Positions 1 through 5,725 of a stretch of DNA of 6,844 nt are shown here, one piece after another (the stretch's first letter is position 1; every line of letters starts with the position of its first letter). The position numbers and the translations under genes are program-made. The notes below the pieces were generated by a model. The model worked only from the letters and a program-made list of their open reading frames with translations, had not been told where the DNA came from and did not search any database. This DNA is from CAYQDF01 sp964416175 (GTDB lineage Bacteria; Chloroflexota; Anaerolineae; Anaerolineales; UBA4823): positions 1 to 6,844 of the forward strand of contig CAYQDF010000153.1 in the NCBI GenBank assembly GCA_964416175.1. The letters are read 5' to 3'.

Positions 1-1630
1 AGGTGACAACGGTCTTGCGAAAGCTGTTCACCATCACGCTTATCCCGATCGTGACAGAAAGGGCGATAGTCAACGCAGCCACCGCAACAGCGGTCCTGCT
101 TAATGAATTGTTGACTTCTCTATGCGCCATCCGCCCAAGCGTACCTATGCGGTGTCCGAAAAAATGGACAGATAACTTCATGAGCAGATTTGTAGCCAGC
201 GGGGTGAGCATGGCAAATCCGATGATTACCCCCAGAGTCCCTGCAAATCCAGGCACGAGGTTTCGAGAAGGCAGTAAAAGGATCACAGCGCCAACTGCGA
301 TCAGTACCAGACCTGCCAGCCCTGTCAGCCTGATCCCCCTCCTGGCTTTGGCTTCGATGACCGCCCGTGTCAGGACATCACGGGGAGGCGATGCTGCGGC
401 TTCCCAGGCAGGCGGGATGGCAGAGATTATGGTTGCCAACACTCCCAGGAGCAATCCTTTGACCAGACTGGACCACGGCAATTGGACGCCTCGCACCGAG
501 ACGAGAAAATACAGATCGTTGATCGTCTGGGTTACTAGACGAACGGTCATTTGTCCGAGGAGGATGCCCACCATCACGCCGACCAGGGCGCCGATAACCC
601 CGACGAGAAATGCTTCACCGATGATCAGCATGAATATTTCCAGGCGTGTCACCCCAATAGTGCGGAGGATCCCAAACTCACCTCTCCTCTGCAGGACCGA
701 GAAGGTCATTGTGTTGTATATCAAAAACATCCCGACGATCAGGGCCAGCAGGCTCAGCGCCGTCAGGTTCAAATGGAAGGCTGCTGTCATTTCTTTGACA
801 TTTCCGGATTGGGACTGCCCTGATACGATGGTTGCCTCCGGTGGGAGTTGCGATTGGATGTTTTTCACTTCTGGACAGCTCACCCCAACCGATTCCGATT
901 GAGCGGCTCCCAGGTCGCCACACGACTCCGGGAATTTCAGGTCTATCCGGTCCAGTTTGCCGATCCTCCCCGTGATTTCCTGGACGGTGGAAATATCCGC
1001 GACGATATACTCCGCGAGCGATCGCCAGCCCGTCTCCGTCATCCGCTCGCTGTTCGCATTGTCGAAAAAGCCAATAACCGCAACAGGATGTGACGACCCG
1101 TTGATGCTGAGCTCGATCTTGCAGTTCGCGCCTGCCGAGGATTCTGGGTTGGGACAAGGGACGAGTTCGAATTCATCAGCCAGGGCAGCCGATATCAGGA
1201 CCGTGTCGGGCTGGAAGAGAAGATGCGTGAAGTTTGTAGACGAATCTGGATTGTCCGGGATGAAATAAGCTCGAAATTCGCGCTCAGAAAAAGGGTCCAC
1301 GCCGATCAATTGATAGACACGGCTGCCCAGCTGCGGCGAGGATACGTATTCCCGGATCACCGGCGCGCCGGCAGTCAGAGCACCACTGAGTCGCAGGCCA
1401 ACATAAACGGAATCCGGAAGACCTTCCGGGCCGCCGACAATGGAATGCGTGGCGCGCCCGGCGACAGTCGCGGTGCTGAGTTCAAATGCGCGGCTGGCGC
1501 TGACATTGGCAATGTCGATCGAAACTACGACAGAGACGCCGAGGATGATCCCCACGATCATTAATAAGGACTGCCATCGACGGCGAAGTAGATACCGCCA
1601 TCCGGTCTTGAGAAGTGCTTCAGAGATCAC
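1..1630 (-). CDS. FtsX/MacB-family ABC transporter permease (partial, 3' end beyond window)
   Basis: Translating the minus strand from GTG at 1630 gives 543 uninterrupted codons to the left edge. The start is a short basic stretch (LLRRRW, residues 14-19), then a first membrane helix at about 22-38 (LLMIVGIILGVSVVV). A large extracytoplasmic domain follows at about 40-285. An FtsX domain begins at about 289, with membrane helices near 289-309, 333-360 and 390-410 and the family-typical stretch QRRGEFGILRTIG. Further hydrophobic segments lie near 437-455, 460-485 and 512-534, so this is the long two-FtsX-unit architecture, usually about 800 residues or more; the second half is cut off. The outer domain has four cysteines (159, 170, 237, 252) that could form disulfides. 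The GTG start overlaps the acyltransferase-like gene by 11 nt, which suggests coupling; no good Shine-Dalgarno is visible, and an internal ATG near 1565 would remove most of the first helix. The partner is probably the ATPase at 2803-3567. The family moves lipids, lipoproteins or drugs, or works mechanically; the substrate here is unknown. Confidence 0.88.
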   Translation of the reverse strand, partial: MISEALLKTGWRYLLRRRWQSLLMIVGIILGVSVVVSIDIANVSASRAFELSTATVAGRATHSIVGGPEGLPDSVYVGLRLSGALTAGAPVIREYVSSPQLGSRVYQLIGVDPFSEREFRAYFIPDNPDSSTNFTHLLFQPDTVLISAALADEFELVPCPNPESSAGANCKIELSINGSSHPVAVIGFFDNANSERMTETGWRSLAEYIVADISTVQEITGRIGKLDRIDLKFPESCGDLGAAQSESVGVSCPEVKNIQSQLPPEATIVSGQSQSGNVKEMTAAFHLNLTALSLLALIVGMFLIYNTMTFSVLQRRGEFGILRTIGVTRLEIFMLIIGEAFLVGVIGALVGVMVGILLGQMTVRLVTQTINDLYFLVSVRGVQLPWSSLVKGLLLGVLATIISAIPPAWEAAASPPRDVLTRAVIEAKARRGIRLTGLAGLVLIAVGAVILLLPSRNLVPGFAGTLGVIIGFAMLTPLATNLLMKLSVHFFGHRIGTLGRMAHREVNNSLSRTAVAVAALTIALSVTIGISVMVNSFRKTVVT

Positions 1631-2747
1631 GCTTGAAGACGCGGTGATTTTTATATGGTTTTCCCCCGAGATTAATCAAATCCTGGCGCATTTGCACAGC
1701 TGACTCGGCCACCTGGGTGAGATCAGCATGCTCGAAGTGAAAATTGCTCATCGTTTTTTCCATTTCAGCGTACAGCAAGGCATTGCCTCCCCGGCCCTGG
1801 AATTCTTCTAGAATCCCCATTCCATTCAAAGCGACCCAGTTCGTTCTGCGCAGCTCAAGCAAGAGATCGACAATGCCGAATGGAAACAAGCGCCCGTTTG
1901 CTCGCTGCATTGCCGCGGAGACATCCGGAAATGCAAACAGAAAACCGACGACATCTTGACCATGAGTTATCACCTTGATCAGCCTTGGATTGGCGACAAG
2001 CAAGATATTGTCAAGGACAAAATTGATCTCCCGGTCAGTCAGAGGATAGTATTCCCAATTGTTCACAAATGCCTTGTTGTAAGCTTTACCGATGCGATCT
2101 GCCCACTGTCGGAGCTCTTTTTTACTTCTAAAATCCTTTACAGCTAATGTGCCGCGCTGCTGTACTCGCTGGGCGATGCGGTGAACTCGTTCGGGTATCT
2201 TGAAATCAGATGTCTTGATGTAACAAGAAACGAAATCCACTTCTTTGCTGAAGCCCTCGCCAGTCACCAGGTCCACATAATAGGCATGGTTGTAGTTCAT
2301 CATATTCATCATCTGCCGGTGCTCGAACCCTTCCACCAGCAGTCCATAGCCATCCAATGGCCCAAACCCTTTTGGACCGACGATCCGGTTCAAGCCCCGC
2401 CTGGCAGCCCACTCGTAAGCACATTCGAATAGTGCGCGTGCCGCCTCTGGTTCATTCTCACAATCAAAGAAATAGAATTGAGCCTGGCGGGTGCTGTGGT
2501 ATTGGTTGTACGGTTTATTTTCCGCTATGGCGATCCGTCCAATATCCCGGCCATCGGCTGTCAGGATGTAGAAGTCAGCATCCGAATGTTCGTAGAAAGG
2601 ATGTTTCGACATATTGAGGTACATTTCGGAGTCGATCAGGAGCGGAGGGACCCAATTCTTGTTTCCTTTGTAAAGGCGAAAGGGGAGGAGGACGAATCTT
2701 CTCACCTGATTCTTGTTTGATGGATCGACTTTCTCCACGTTGAACAT
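1620..2747 (-). CDS. GNAT-like (acyl-CoA N-acyltransferase superfamily) protein, 375 aa
   Basis: The protein resembles a family of about 370-400 residues usually annotated as hypothetical or GNAT N-acetyltransferase. Two GNAT-like halves can be suggested. In the N-terminal half, a YILTADGRDIGRIAI strand region (60-74) is followed by QAQFYFFDCENEPEAARALFECAYEWA (88-113) and the conserved-looking GPKGFGPLDGYGLLVEGF (124-141). In the C-terminal half, LIKVITHGQDVVGFLFAFPD (256-275) precedes NGMGILEEFQGRGGNALL (308-325), which resembles the acetyl-CoA pyrophosphate-binding loop (Q-x-x-G-x-x-A form). No signal peptide or membrane helix is seen, so it should be cytoplasmic. ATG at 2747 is backed by TGGAGG at 2752-2757, 4 nt upstream. 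The gene lies 55 nt after the ATPase and overlaps the permease start, so it sits inside an ABC transporter operon. It might modify the transported substrate; no acceptor can be named. The superfamily call is fairly safe, the activity is not. Confidence 0.8.
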   Translation of the reverse strand: MFNVEKVDPSNKNQVRRFVLLPFRLYKGNKNWVPPLLIDSEMYLNMSKHPFYEHSDADFYILTADGRDIGRIAIAENKPYNQYHSTRQAQFYFFDCENEPEAARALFECAYEWAARRGLNRIVGPKGFGPLDGYGLLVEGFEHRQMMNMMNYNHAYYVDLVTGEGFSKEVDFVSCYIKTSDFKIPERVHRIAQRVQQRGTLAVKDFRSKKELRQWADRIGKAYNKAFVNNWEYYPLTDREINFVLDNILLVANPRLIKVITHGQDVVGFLFAFPDVSAAMQRANGRLFPFGIVDLLLELRRTNWVALNGMGILEEFQGRGGNALLYAEMEKTMSNFHFEHADLTQVAESAVQMRQDLINLGGKPYKNHRVFKRDL

Positions 2748-2802
2748 GGCGCCTCCAGATAAATGTGTGCGTTAGAATTCTTGTTCGTAGAACGAAGTAA
2801 GA

Positions 2803-3567
2803 TTATTCTTCGAAAAATCTTCCTTCAACAAGCCGGAAAACTCGATCGGCTCCTTTGGCGGCTTCGGTATTGTGTGTGACGAGGATCAGGTTTTTCCCAC
2901 TCTGCCGTGTTAACCGGTCCAATAATTCAAGCACCATCCATCCAGTAGCCTCGTCCAGGTTTCCGGTCGGCTCGTCCGCCAGGACCAGTTCCGGATCGTG
3001 AACCAGGGCGCGAGCGATTGCTACTCGCTGTTGTTCGCCCCCCGAGAGTTTTTCTGGGTATGTCTCTTTTCTATCGAGAAGACCCACTGAATCTAACGCG
3101 TCGTGCACTTTCTGAACCGTCAATCCAGAGGGAGTATTGTTGAGCTCGAGGGGCAGGGCGACATTTTCCTGTATGGTTAGAGTCGGAAGAAGGTTGAAAA
3201 ATTGAAAAACAAAGCCGATATTCTTGCGCCGCATCCTCGTCAAAGCTGCATCATCCATGCGAGTGATCTCCTGCCCCTTGATGACGATTTTCCCGCTATC
3301 TGGTCGATCGATGCCGCTGATCAGATTCAGCAAGGTACTTTTACCACTCCCGCTTCGTCCAAGGACGGCGATGAATTCTCCAGGGAATATTTCAGCCGAA
3401 ACGTCCACCAGGACGTTGCGCAGTTGGCTGCCTTCGCGGAAGGATTTAGACAGGTTCTCGAGGAGGATGAAACCGTTTCCTTTTCCAGATGAGATCTCCA
3501 GGATCGGTGAGGATGAACTGACGCTGTTGTCGACCTTATACATATTTGTTTTTTCCCAACGGTTCAA
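2803..3567 (-). CDS. ABC transporter ATP-binding protein, LolD/MacB type
   Basis: This is a complete ABC ATPase of 254 residues. Visible motifs are Walker A GRSGSGKST (70-78), Q-loop Q122 in FVFQFFNLLPTLTIQENVALPL (typical of the LolD/MacB/FtsE group), signature LSGGEQQR (174-181), Walker B LVLADEP with catalytic E199, D-loop NLDE (203-206) and H-loop H232 in VTHN. It should be fully active. About 35 residues precede the ABC fold, slightly more than usual. The start is uncertain: TTG at 3567 overlaps the lycopene cyclase stop as TTGA, while ATG at 3543 would give 246 residues and has only a weak purine-rich stretch upstream. The cytoplasmic ATPase would power the FtsX-type permease at 1-1630; the two genes are separated by the GNAT-like gene but are co-directional. 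No operon break is seen on either side. Confidence 0.95.
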   Translation of the reverse strand: MNRWEKTNMYKVDNSVSSSSPILEISSGKGNGFILLENLSKSFREGSQLRNVLVDVSAEIFPGEFIAVLGRSGSGKSTLLNLISGIDRPDSGKIVIKGQEITRMDDAALTRMRRKNIGFVFQFFNLLPTLTIQENVALPLELNNTPSGLTVQKVHDALDSVGLLDRKETYPEKLSGGEQQRVAIARALVHDPELVLADEPTGNLDEATGWMVLELLDRLTRQSGKNLILVTHNTEAAKGADRVFRLVEGRFFEE

Positions 3568-4454
3568 GTCTTCGTCGGGTTAGAAGAGACACGTTTGGAA
3601 GTTAGCTTGAGCGTGAAAAAGGATTTCAATCGGTCCCTCCCTTCTGGAGACACTGCGAGGATTACCCCTGACGCGATTAATGAATTGGTTGCCAGGAAAA
3701 AGAGAAATTCCTCAATGGGGAGAGGGCCAAGGAACAAATTGAGGGAGCGCTCTGGATTGATGGTCCAGATCCCTGAGTTGATTGCCAGGGCATCGGAAAT
3801 CGCGAGGAAAAAGGTTGGGATTGAGATCGTGGTAGCCAGGATCCGCCGGTAGTTCCAAAGAATATCGCTGCCGAAAGCAGCCTGGATGGCGAGAGGCGGA
3901 AGCGCCCAAAGGGATAATAAGGCGAGATAAATACCGGGCGACCAGTCAAGAAGGAGGATGAGTGCTGCGCATAGCCATAATATCCCAAGAATTGCAGGCA
4001 ATGCCCAGCGGGAAGTGGGTTTATCTGCTTGCGATAGTCCGCTCTCCTCTGAAGCATCGAGAAACAACAATGCGATCAGACCCGTAAAGAATACCTGAAG
4101 AATAAAAAAGACGTATTCCTCCAACGGCACCCAGCCCAGTATTATCCCTGCGATCCGCTCCGGATCATACCACCATATCTTGTTTGCAACTAAATAGTTA
4201 TCCCAGGGGGCGGTGTAGACTACCGCGACCCCTGATAAGATTCCTAACACCAATAAGTCGATTTTTCGGTTGAGACCCCTGCTGCGGCTCGTAGGAGGAT
4301 TGCTTGAAATTGCGACCTGAAAAAGAGGGGTATCCTTTCCCTTTCTGGTTGCTCTCAATTGCTGGAAGGTGAGCGGGGAACGCCGCCAACGGATCACTGC
4401 CAGGATAACGATGGGAACGAGCAGAAAAATCGCCAGGAATCCCGAGTAAGTCAT
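3564..4454 (-). CDS. crtYcd: Lycopene cyclase, fused CrtYc-CrtYd type (carotenoid biosynthesis)
   Basis: An integral membrane protein of 296 residues, very hydrophobic, with about seven predicted helices. It contains two copies of the lycopene cyclase domain (TIGR03462 type). The first has TAPWDNYLVANKIWWY (81-96) and GWVPLEEYVFFILQ (107-120). The second has SDALAINSGIWTINPERS (220-237) and GPLPIEEFLFFLATN (243-257). The P-[LI]-E-E-[YF]-x-F-F motifs carry acidic residues characteristic of the family. In actinobacteria the halves are separate (crtYc, crtYd); in archaea and some other bacteria they are fused, as here; fungi have a further fusion to phytoene synthase, which is absent here. The expected reaction is cyclisation of the psi ends of lycopene to beta- (or epsilon-) ionone rings in the membrane. 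The loop after helix 1 (about 27-64) is polar, basic and longer than I expect. Its ATG overlaps the preceding oxidoreductase stop as ATGA, indicating translational coupling. Ring type cannot be read from sequence alone. Confidence 0.93.
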   Translation of the reverse strand: MTYSGFLAIFLLVPIVILAVIRWRRSPLTFQQLRATRKGKDTPLFQVAISSNPPTSRSRGLNRKIDLLVLGILSGVAVVYTAPWDNYLVANKIWWYDPERIAGIILGWVPLEEYVFFILQVFFTGLIALLFLDASEESGLSQADKPTSRWALPAILGILWLCAALILLLDWSPGIYLALLSLWALPPLAIQAAFGSDILWNYRRILATTISIPTFFLAISDALAINSGIWTINPERSLNLFLGPLPIEEFLFFLATNSLIASGVILAVSPEGRDRLKSFFTLKLTSKRVSSNPTKT

Positions 4455-5362
4455 GAATAAATATCTCTCAGGGCTGCCTCTGGGTCCGGATACCGGAAAG
4501 TGAAACCTTCAGAGATCAGTCTGGCAGGGATGACTCTTTGTCCATCGAGCAAGACAGTTGACATCTCTCCGAATAACAGTCGCAGGACAAATCCAGGAAC
4601 AGGTATCAATGCAGGTCGTCTTAAGACTTTCCCGATCGTCCTGGCAAAATCCCTGTTTCGAGAAGGGTTAGGAGCGGATAGATTATAAACGCCCGAAGCT
4701 GTTTCTTTATCGATCAGGAACCGGATCGCGCGCACGTCATCCCGGTGATGGATCCATGAAAACCATTGTCGACCGTTACCCAGTGGTCCTCCTACAAAAA
4801 AACGAAAAGGCATCACCATCCGCGGTAAGGCTCCCTCATGTTTATCCAGGACGACCGCGTCCCGGATGATCACGCGCCTGACACCCATCCTTTCAACCGC
4901 TTCGGTGGAGCTCTCCCATTCTCTACAAACATAGCTTTGGAAATCGGTCCCCGAAGCTGATTCCTCGGTTAATTCTTCGTCGCCCCGTGGTCCATAATAA
5001 CCAATTGCTGAAGATTGGATAAACACCTTCGGCTTTGCGGTCGCGGCCTGGACGGCTTCGGCCAACACCTTCCCGGGAAGCAACCTGCTTTCCAGGATTT
5101 GTTTCTTCCGGGTCTGAGTCCAGCGTTTTGCGCCAAGGTTCTCACCGACCAGGTTTATTATGACATCGGAACCATCAACCAGATGTCCCCACTCGTCCAG
5201 GTTGCGCCCATCCCATTGGACAAGGGAAATTCCGGACGGGAATGAGCGGCGATGAAGATCGGGATTCCGGCTCAGGATCAGGACTTCGTGCCCGTCTTTG
5301 AGGAAATCCAAGGCCAGCGCCTTTCCTCTCATCCCGGTACCGCCTGCCAGAATTATTCGCAT
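4451..5362 (-). CDS. TIGR01777/YfcH-type NAD(P)-binding oxidoreductase (SDR, epimerase-like)
   Basis: A 303-residue extended SDR-like protein, the normal length for TIGR01777 proteins (E. coli YfcH group). The N-terminus MRIILAGGTGMRG supplies the G7-x-x-G10-x-x-G13 dinucleotide loop, and SRNP (31-34) follows beta2. DVIINLVGENLGAKRWT (66-82) and SSAIGYYGPRGDEELTEES (117-135) are family hallmarks, the latter holding the catalytic-type tyrosine. NGRQWFSWIHHRDDV (196-210) and YNLSAPNP (226-233) are also typical. The C-terminal DUF1731-like tail is RRPALIPVPGFVLRLLFGEMS through EGFTFRYPDPEAALRDI. The fingerprint position usually occupied by F-I is M-R here. Its substrate is unknown for the whole family. 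It is the first gene of the operon, directly after the consensus promoter, and is coupled to the lycopene cyclase by an ATGA overlap, so a role in pigment or membrane chemistry is plausible but inferred. ATG 5362 is supported by GAGGTG 5 nt upstream. Confidence 0.92.
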   Translation of the reverse strand: MRIILAGGTGMRGKALALDFLKDGHEVLILSRNPDLHRRSFPSGISLVQWDGRNLDEWGHLVDGSDVIINLVGENLGAKRWTQTRKKQILESRLLPGKVLAEAVQAATAKPKVFIQSSAIGYYGPRGDEELTEESASGTDFQSYVCREWESSTEAVERMGVRRVIIRDAVVLDKHEGALPRMVMPFRFFVGGPLGNGRQWFSWIHHRDDVRAIRFLIDKETASGVYNLSAPNPSRNRDFARTIGKVLRRPALIPVPGFVLRLLFGEMSTVLLDGQRVIPARLISEGFTFRYPDPEAALRDIYS

Positions 5363-5367
5363 GAGAG

Positions 5368-5373
5368 CACCTC
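5368..5373 (-). promoter_or_regulatory. Ribosome binding site of the oxidoreductase gene
   Basis: On the minus strand GAGGTG lies 5 nt upstream of the ATG at 5362, within the longer purine-rich AGGTGAGGTG. It fixes the start of the first gene of the minus-strand operon. Confidence 0.7.
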
Positions 5374-5411
5374 ACCTGTTTGGAAGCTATCTAAGAAACT
5401 ATAGGAGGGTT

Positions 5412-5444
5412 GTGTTCTGCAGCGGCTCCGCCGCCGCAAAACAC
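5412..5444 (-). other. Long leader hairpin in the minus-strand operon 5' UTR
   Basis: Read as minus-strand RNA, the arm at 5444-5430 (GTGTTTTGCGGCGGC) pairs with the arm at 5426-5412 (GCCGCTGCAGAACAC) over 15 consecutive positions, closing a GGA triloop (5429-5427). Thirteen pairs are Watson-Crick and two are G-U. Those two G-U positions would be C-A mismatches in a plus-strand transcript, so the structure favours the minus RNA. It lies about 80 nt after the expected transcription start and about 50 nt before the first start codon. No T-run follows directly, so it is not a standard intrinsic terminator. A role in mRNA stability, attenuation or translation control is possible but unproven. Confidence 0.6.
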
Positions 5445-5497
5445 CACAACTCCCGTTGTTGAGATAACCTCCAGGCATATTCTCGTGGATCGGGATC

Positions 5498-5515
5498 AAA
5501 TAATACGAGTTATTT
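5498..5515 (-). repeat. Small inverted repeat in the operon leader (AAATAA / TTATTT)
   Basis: AAATAA at 5498-5503 and TTATTT at 5510-5515 form a 6-bp stem with a 6-nt loop just downstream of the predicted minus-strand start. In the minus RNA the loop (CUCGUA) is complementary to ACGAG encoded at 5482-5486, so a small pseudoknot or an alternative pairing is conceivable. AT-rich repeats of this size arise easily by chance. Confidence 0.3.
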
Positions 5516-5532
5516 TACCTTATATTGTGCAT

Positions 5533-5561
5533 ATTATAACAAATCTGGCGCACGATGTCAA
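5533..5561 (-). promoter_or_regulatory. Consensus sigma70 promoter of the minus-strand operon
   Basis: On the minus strand the -35 box TTGACA (5561-5556) and the -10 box TATAAT (5538-5533) both match the consensus exactly and are 17 bp apart. The bases just before the -10 are TGT, giving an extended -10 (TGn). Transcription would begin near 5526, leaving a leader of about 160 nt before the oxidoreductase ATG. Such a strong unregulated promoter implies a repressor, and CarH, encoded divergently, is the obvious candidate. Confidence 0.85.
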
Positions 5562-5596
5562 TGATATATACACAATAATTGTACTTAACTTGACAT
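5555..5596. promoter_or_regulatory. Candidate CarH operator between the divergent promoters
   Basis: ATGTCAA (5555-5561) and TTGACAT (5590-5596) are perfect 7-bp inverted arms containing the -35 boxes of both promoters. The 28-bp AT-rich core between them holds the 11-bp palindrome ACAATAATTGT (5572-5582). Read on the minus strand, three successive 11-mers (5583-5573, 5572-5562, 5561-5551) share only T1, A4 and T7; 11-bp direct repeats overlapping a -35 element are the known arrangement for Thermus CarH. A bound tetramer would cover both -35 boxes. The position is persuasive; the exact binding sequence is inferred. Confidence 0.5.
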
Positions 5597-5618
5597 GCCA
5601 CCCGGGTAATAGTATAGT
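5590..5618 (+). promoter_or_regulatory. Sigma70 promoter of carH
   Basis: TTGACA (5590-5595) is followed after 17 bp by TATAGT (5613-5618), one base off the consensus -10. Transcription should start near 5625, giving a leader of about 100 nt. The predicted start lies within the 8-bp palindrome GAACGTTC (5621-5628), which could be a further contact site or chance. The promoter is divergent from, and slightly weaker than, the minus-strand promoter, consistent with autoregulation. Confidence 0.8.
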
Positions 5619-5650
5619 GAGAACGTTCGGTTGCCCTCGCTTGATATCAT

Positions 5651-5673
5651 CCCCCTGGACCCCGGAGGGTTTT
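5651..5673 (+). terminator. Terminator-like hairpin in the carH leader (weak)
   Basis: The run from CCCCCTGG to CCGGAGGG (5651-5669) can fold into an 8-position stem with one C-A mismatch, one G-U pair and an ACC triloop, followed at once by TTTT (5670-5673). It sits about 26 nt into the predicted carH transcript, upstream of the gene, so it could act as a partial attenuator. The short T-run and the mismatch argue against an efficient terminator. Confidence 0.3.
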
Positions 5674-5674
5674 A

Positions 5675-5701
5675 GAGAGAGGGAATTTCCCGAATGCTCT
5701 C
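5675..5701 (+). other. Second leader stem-loop upstream of carH
   Basis: GAGAG (5675-5679) can pair with CTCTC (5697-5701), enclosing the perfect 11-bp palindrome GGGAATTTCCC (5681-5691), which forms its own short stem. The structure ends about 14 nt before the carH Shine-Dalgarno. It may be an RNA element or a protein-binding palindrome; nothing in the sequence decides between these. Confidence 0.3.
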
Positions 5702-5714
5702 ATGTGTGCTTTGG

Positions 5715-5721
5715 AAGGAGG
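5715..5721 (+). promoter_or_regulatory. Strong ribosome binding site that sets the carH start
   Basis: AAGGAGG is an excellent Shine-Dalgarno match ending 4 nt before the ATG at 5726. It favours this start over the in-frame ATG at 5702, which lies upstream of it, and over the ATG at 5759. Confidence 0.75.
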
Positions 5722-5725
5722 ATGC

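Noticed and set aside
3..902. Long plus-strand open frame of 299 codons at the left edge
   Set aside because: It lies antisense to the FtsX-type permease, whose minus-strand translation is clearly a membrane protein with family motifs. The plus-strand product has no recognisable domain and is rich in Arg, Pro, Thr and Ser, as expected for a shadow frame.
678..1157. Minus-strand open frame of 159 codons inside the permease
   Set aside because: It is in another frame of the permease gene, is Arg/Gly-rich, and has no motif. The permease frame is continuous through the same region, so no frameshift is needed.
2748..2802. Terminator or promoter in the 55-nt gap between the ATPase and GNAT-like genes
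   Set aside because: Only a weak stem (GTTC/GAAC plus CTT/AAG with a bulge) is seen, without a T-run, and there is no convincing -35/-10 pair. I treat the gap as ordinary operon spacing.
3677..4057. Minus-strand open frame of 126 codons inside the lycopene cyclase
   Set aside because: It is an out-of-frame shadow. The cyclase frame is intact with both halves of the domain.
5363..5526. Cobalamin riboswitch in the leader of the operon or of carH
   Set aside because: B12 involvement makes it tempting, but I see no GCCACTG-type B12 box or the multi-stem core on either strand, and about 100-160 nt with simple hairpins is too little. Regulation by the CarH protein explains the context better.
5702..5725. 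Upstream ATG as an eight-residue longer start for carH
   Set aside because: The strong AAGGAGG at 5715-5721 would lie inside the coding region, while it is correctly placed for the ATG at 5726. The extra residues (MCALEGGC) show no family resemblance.
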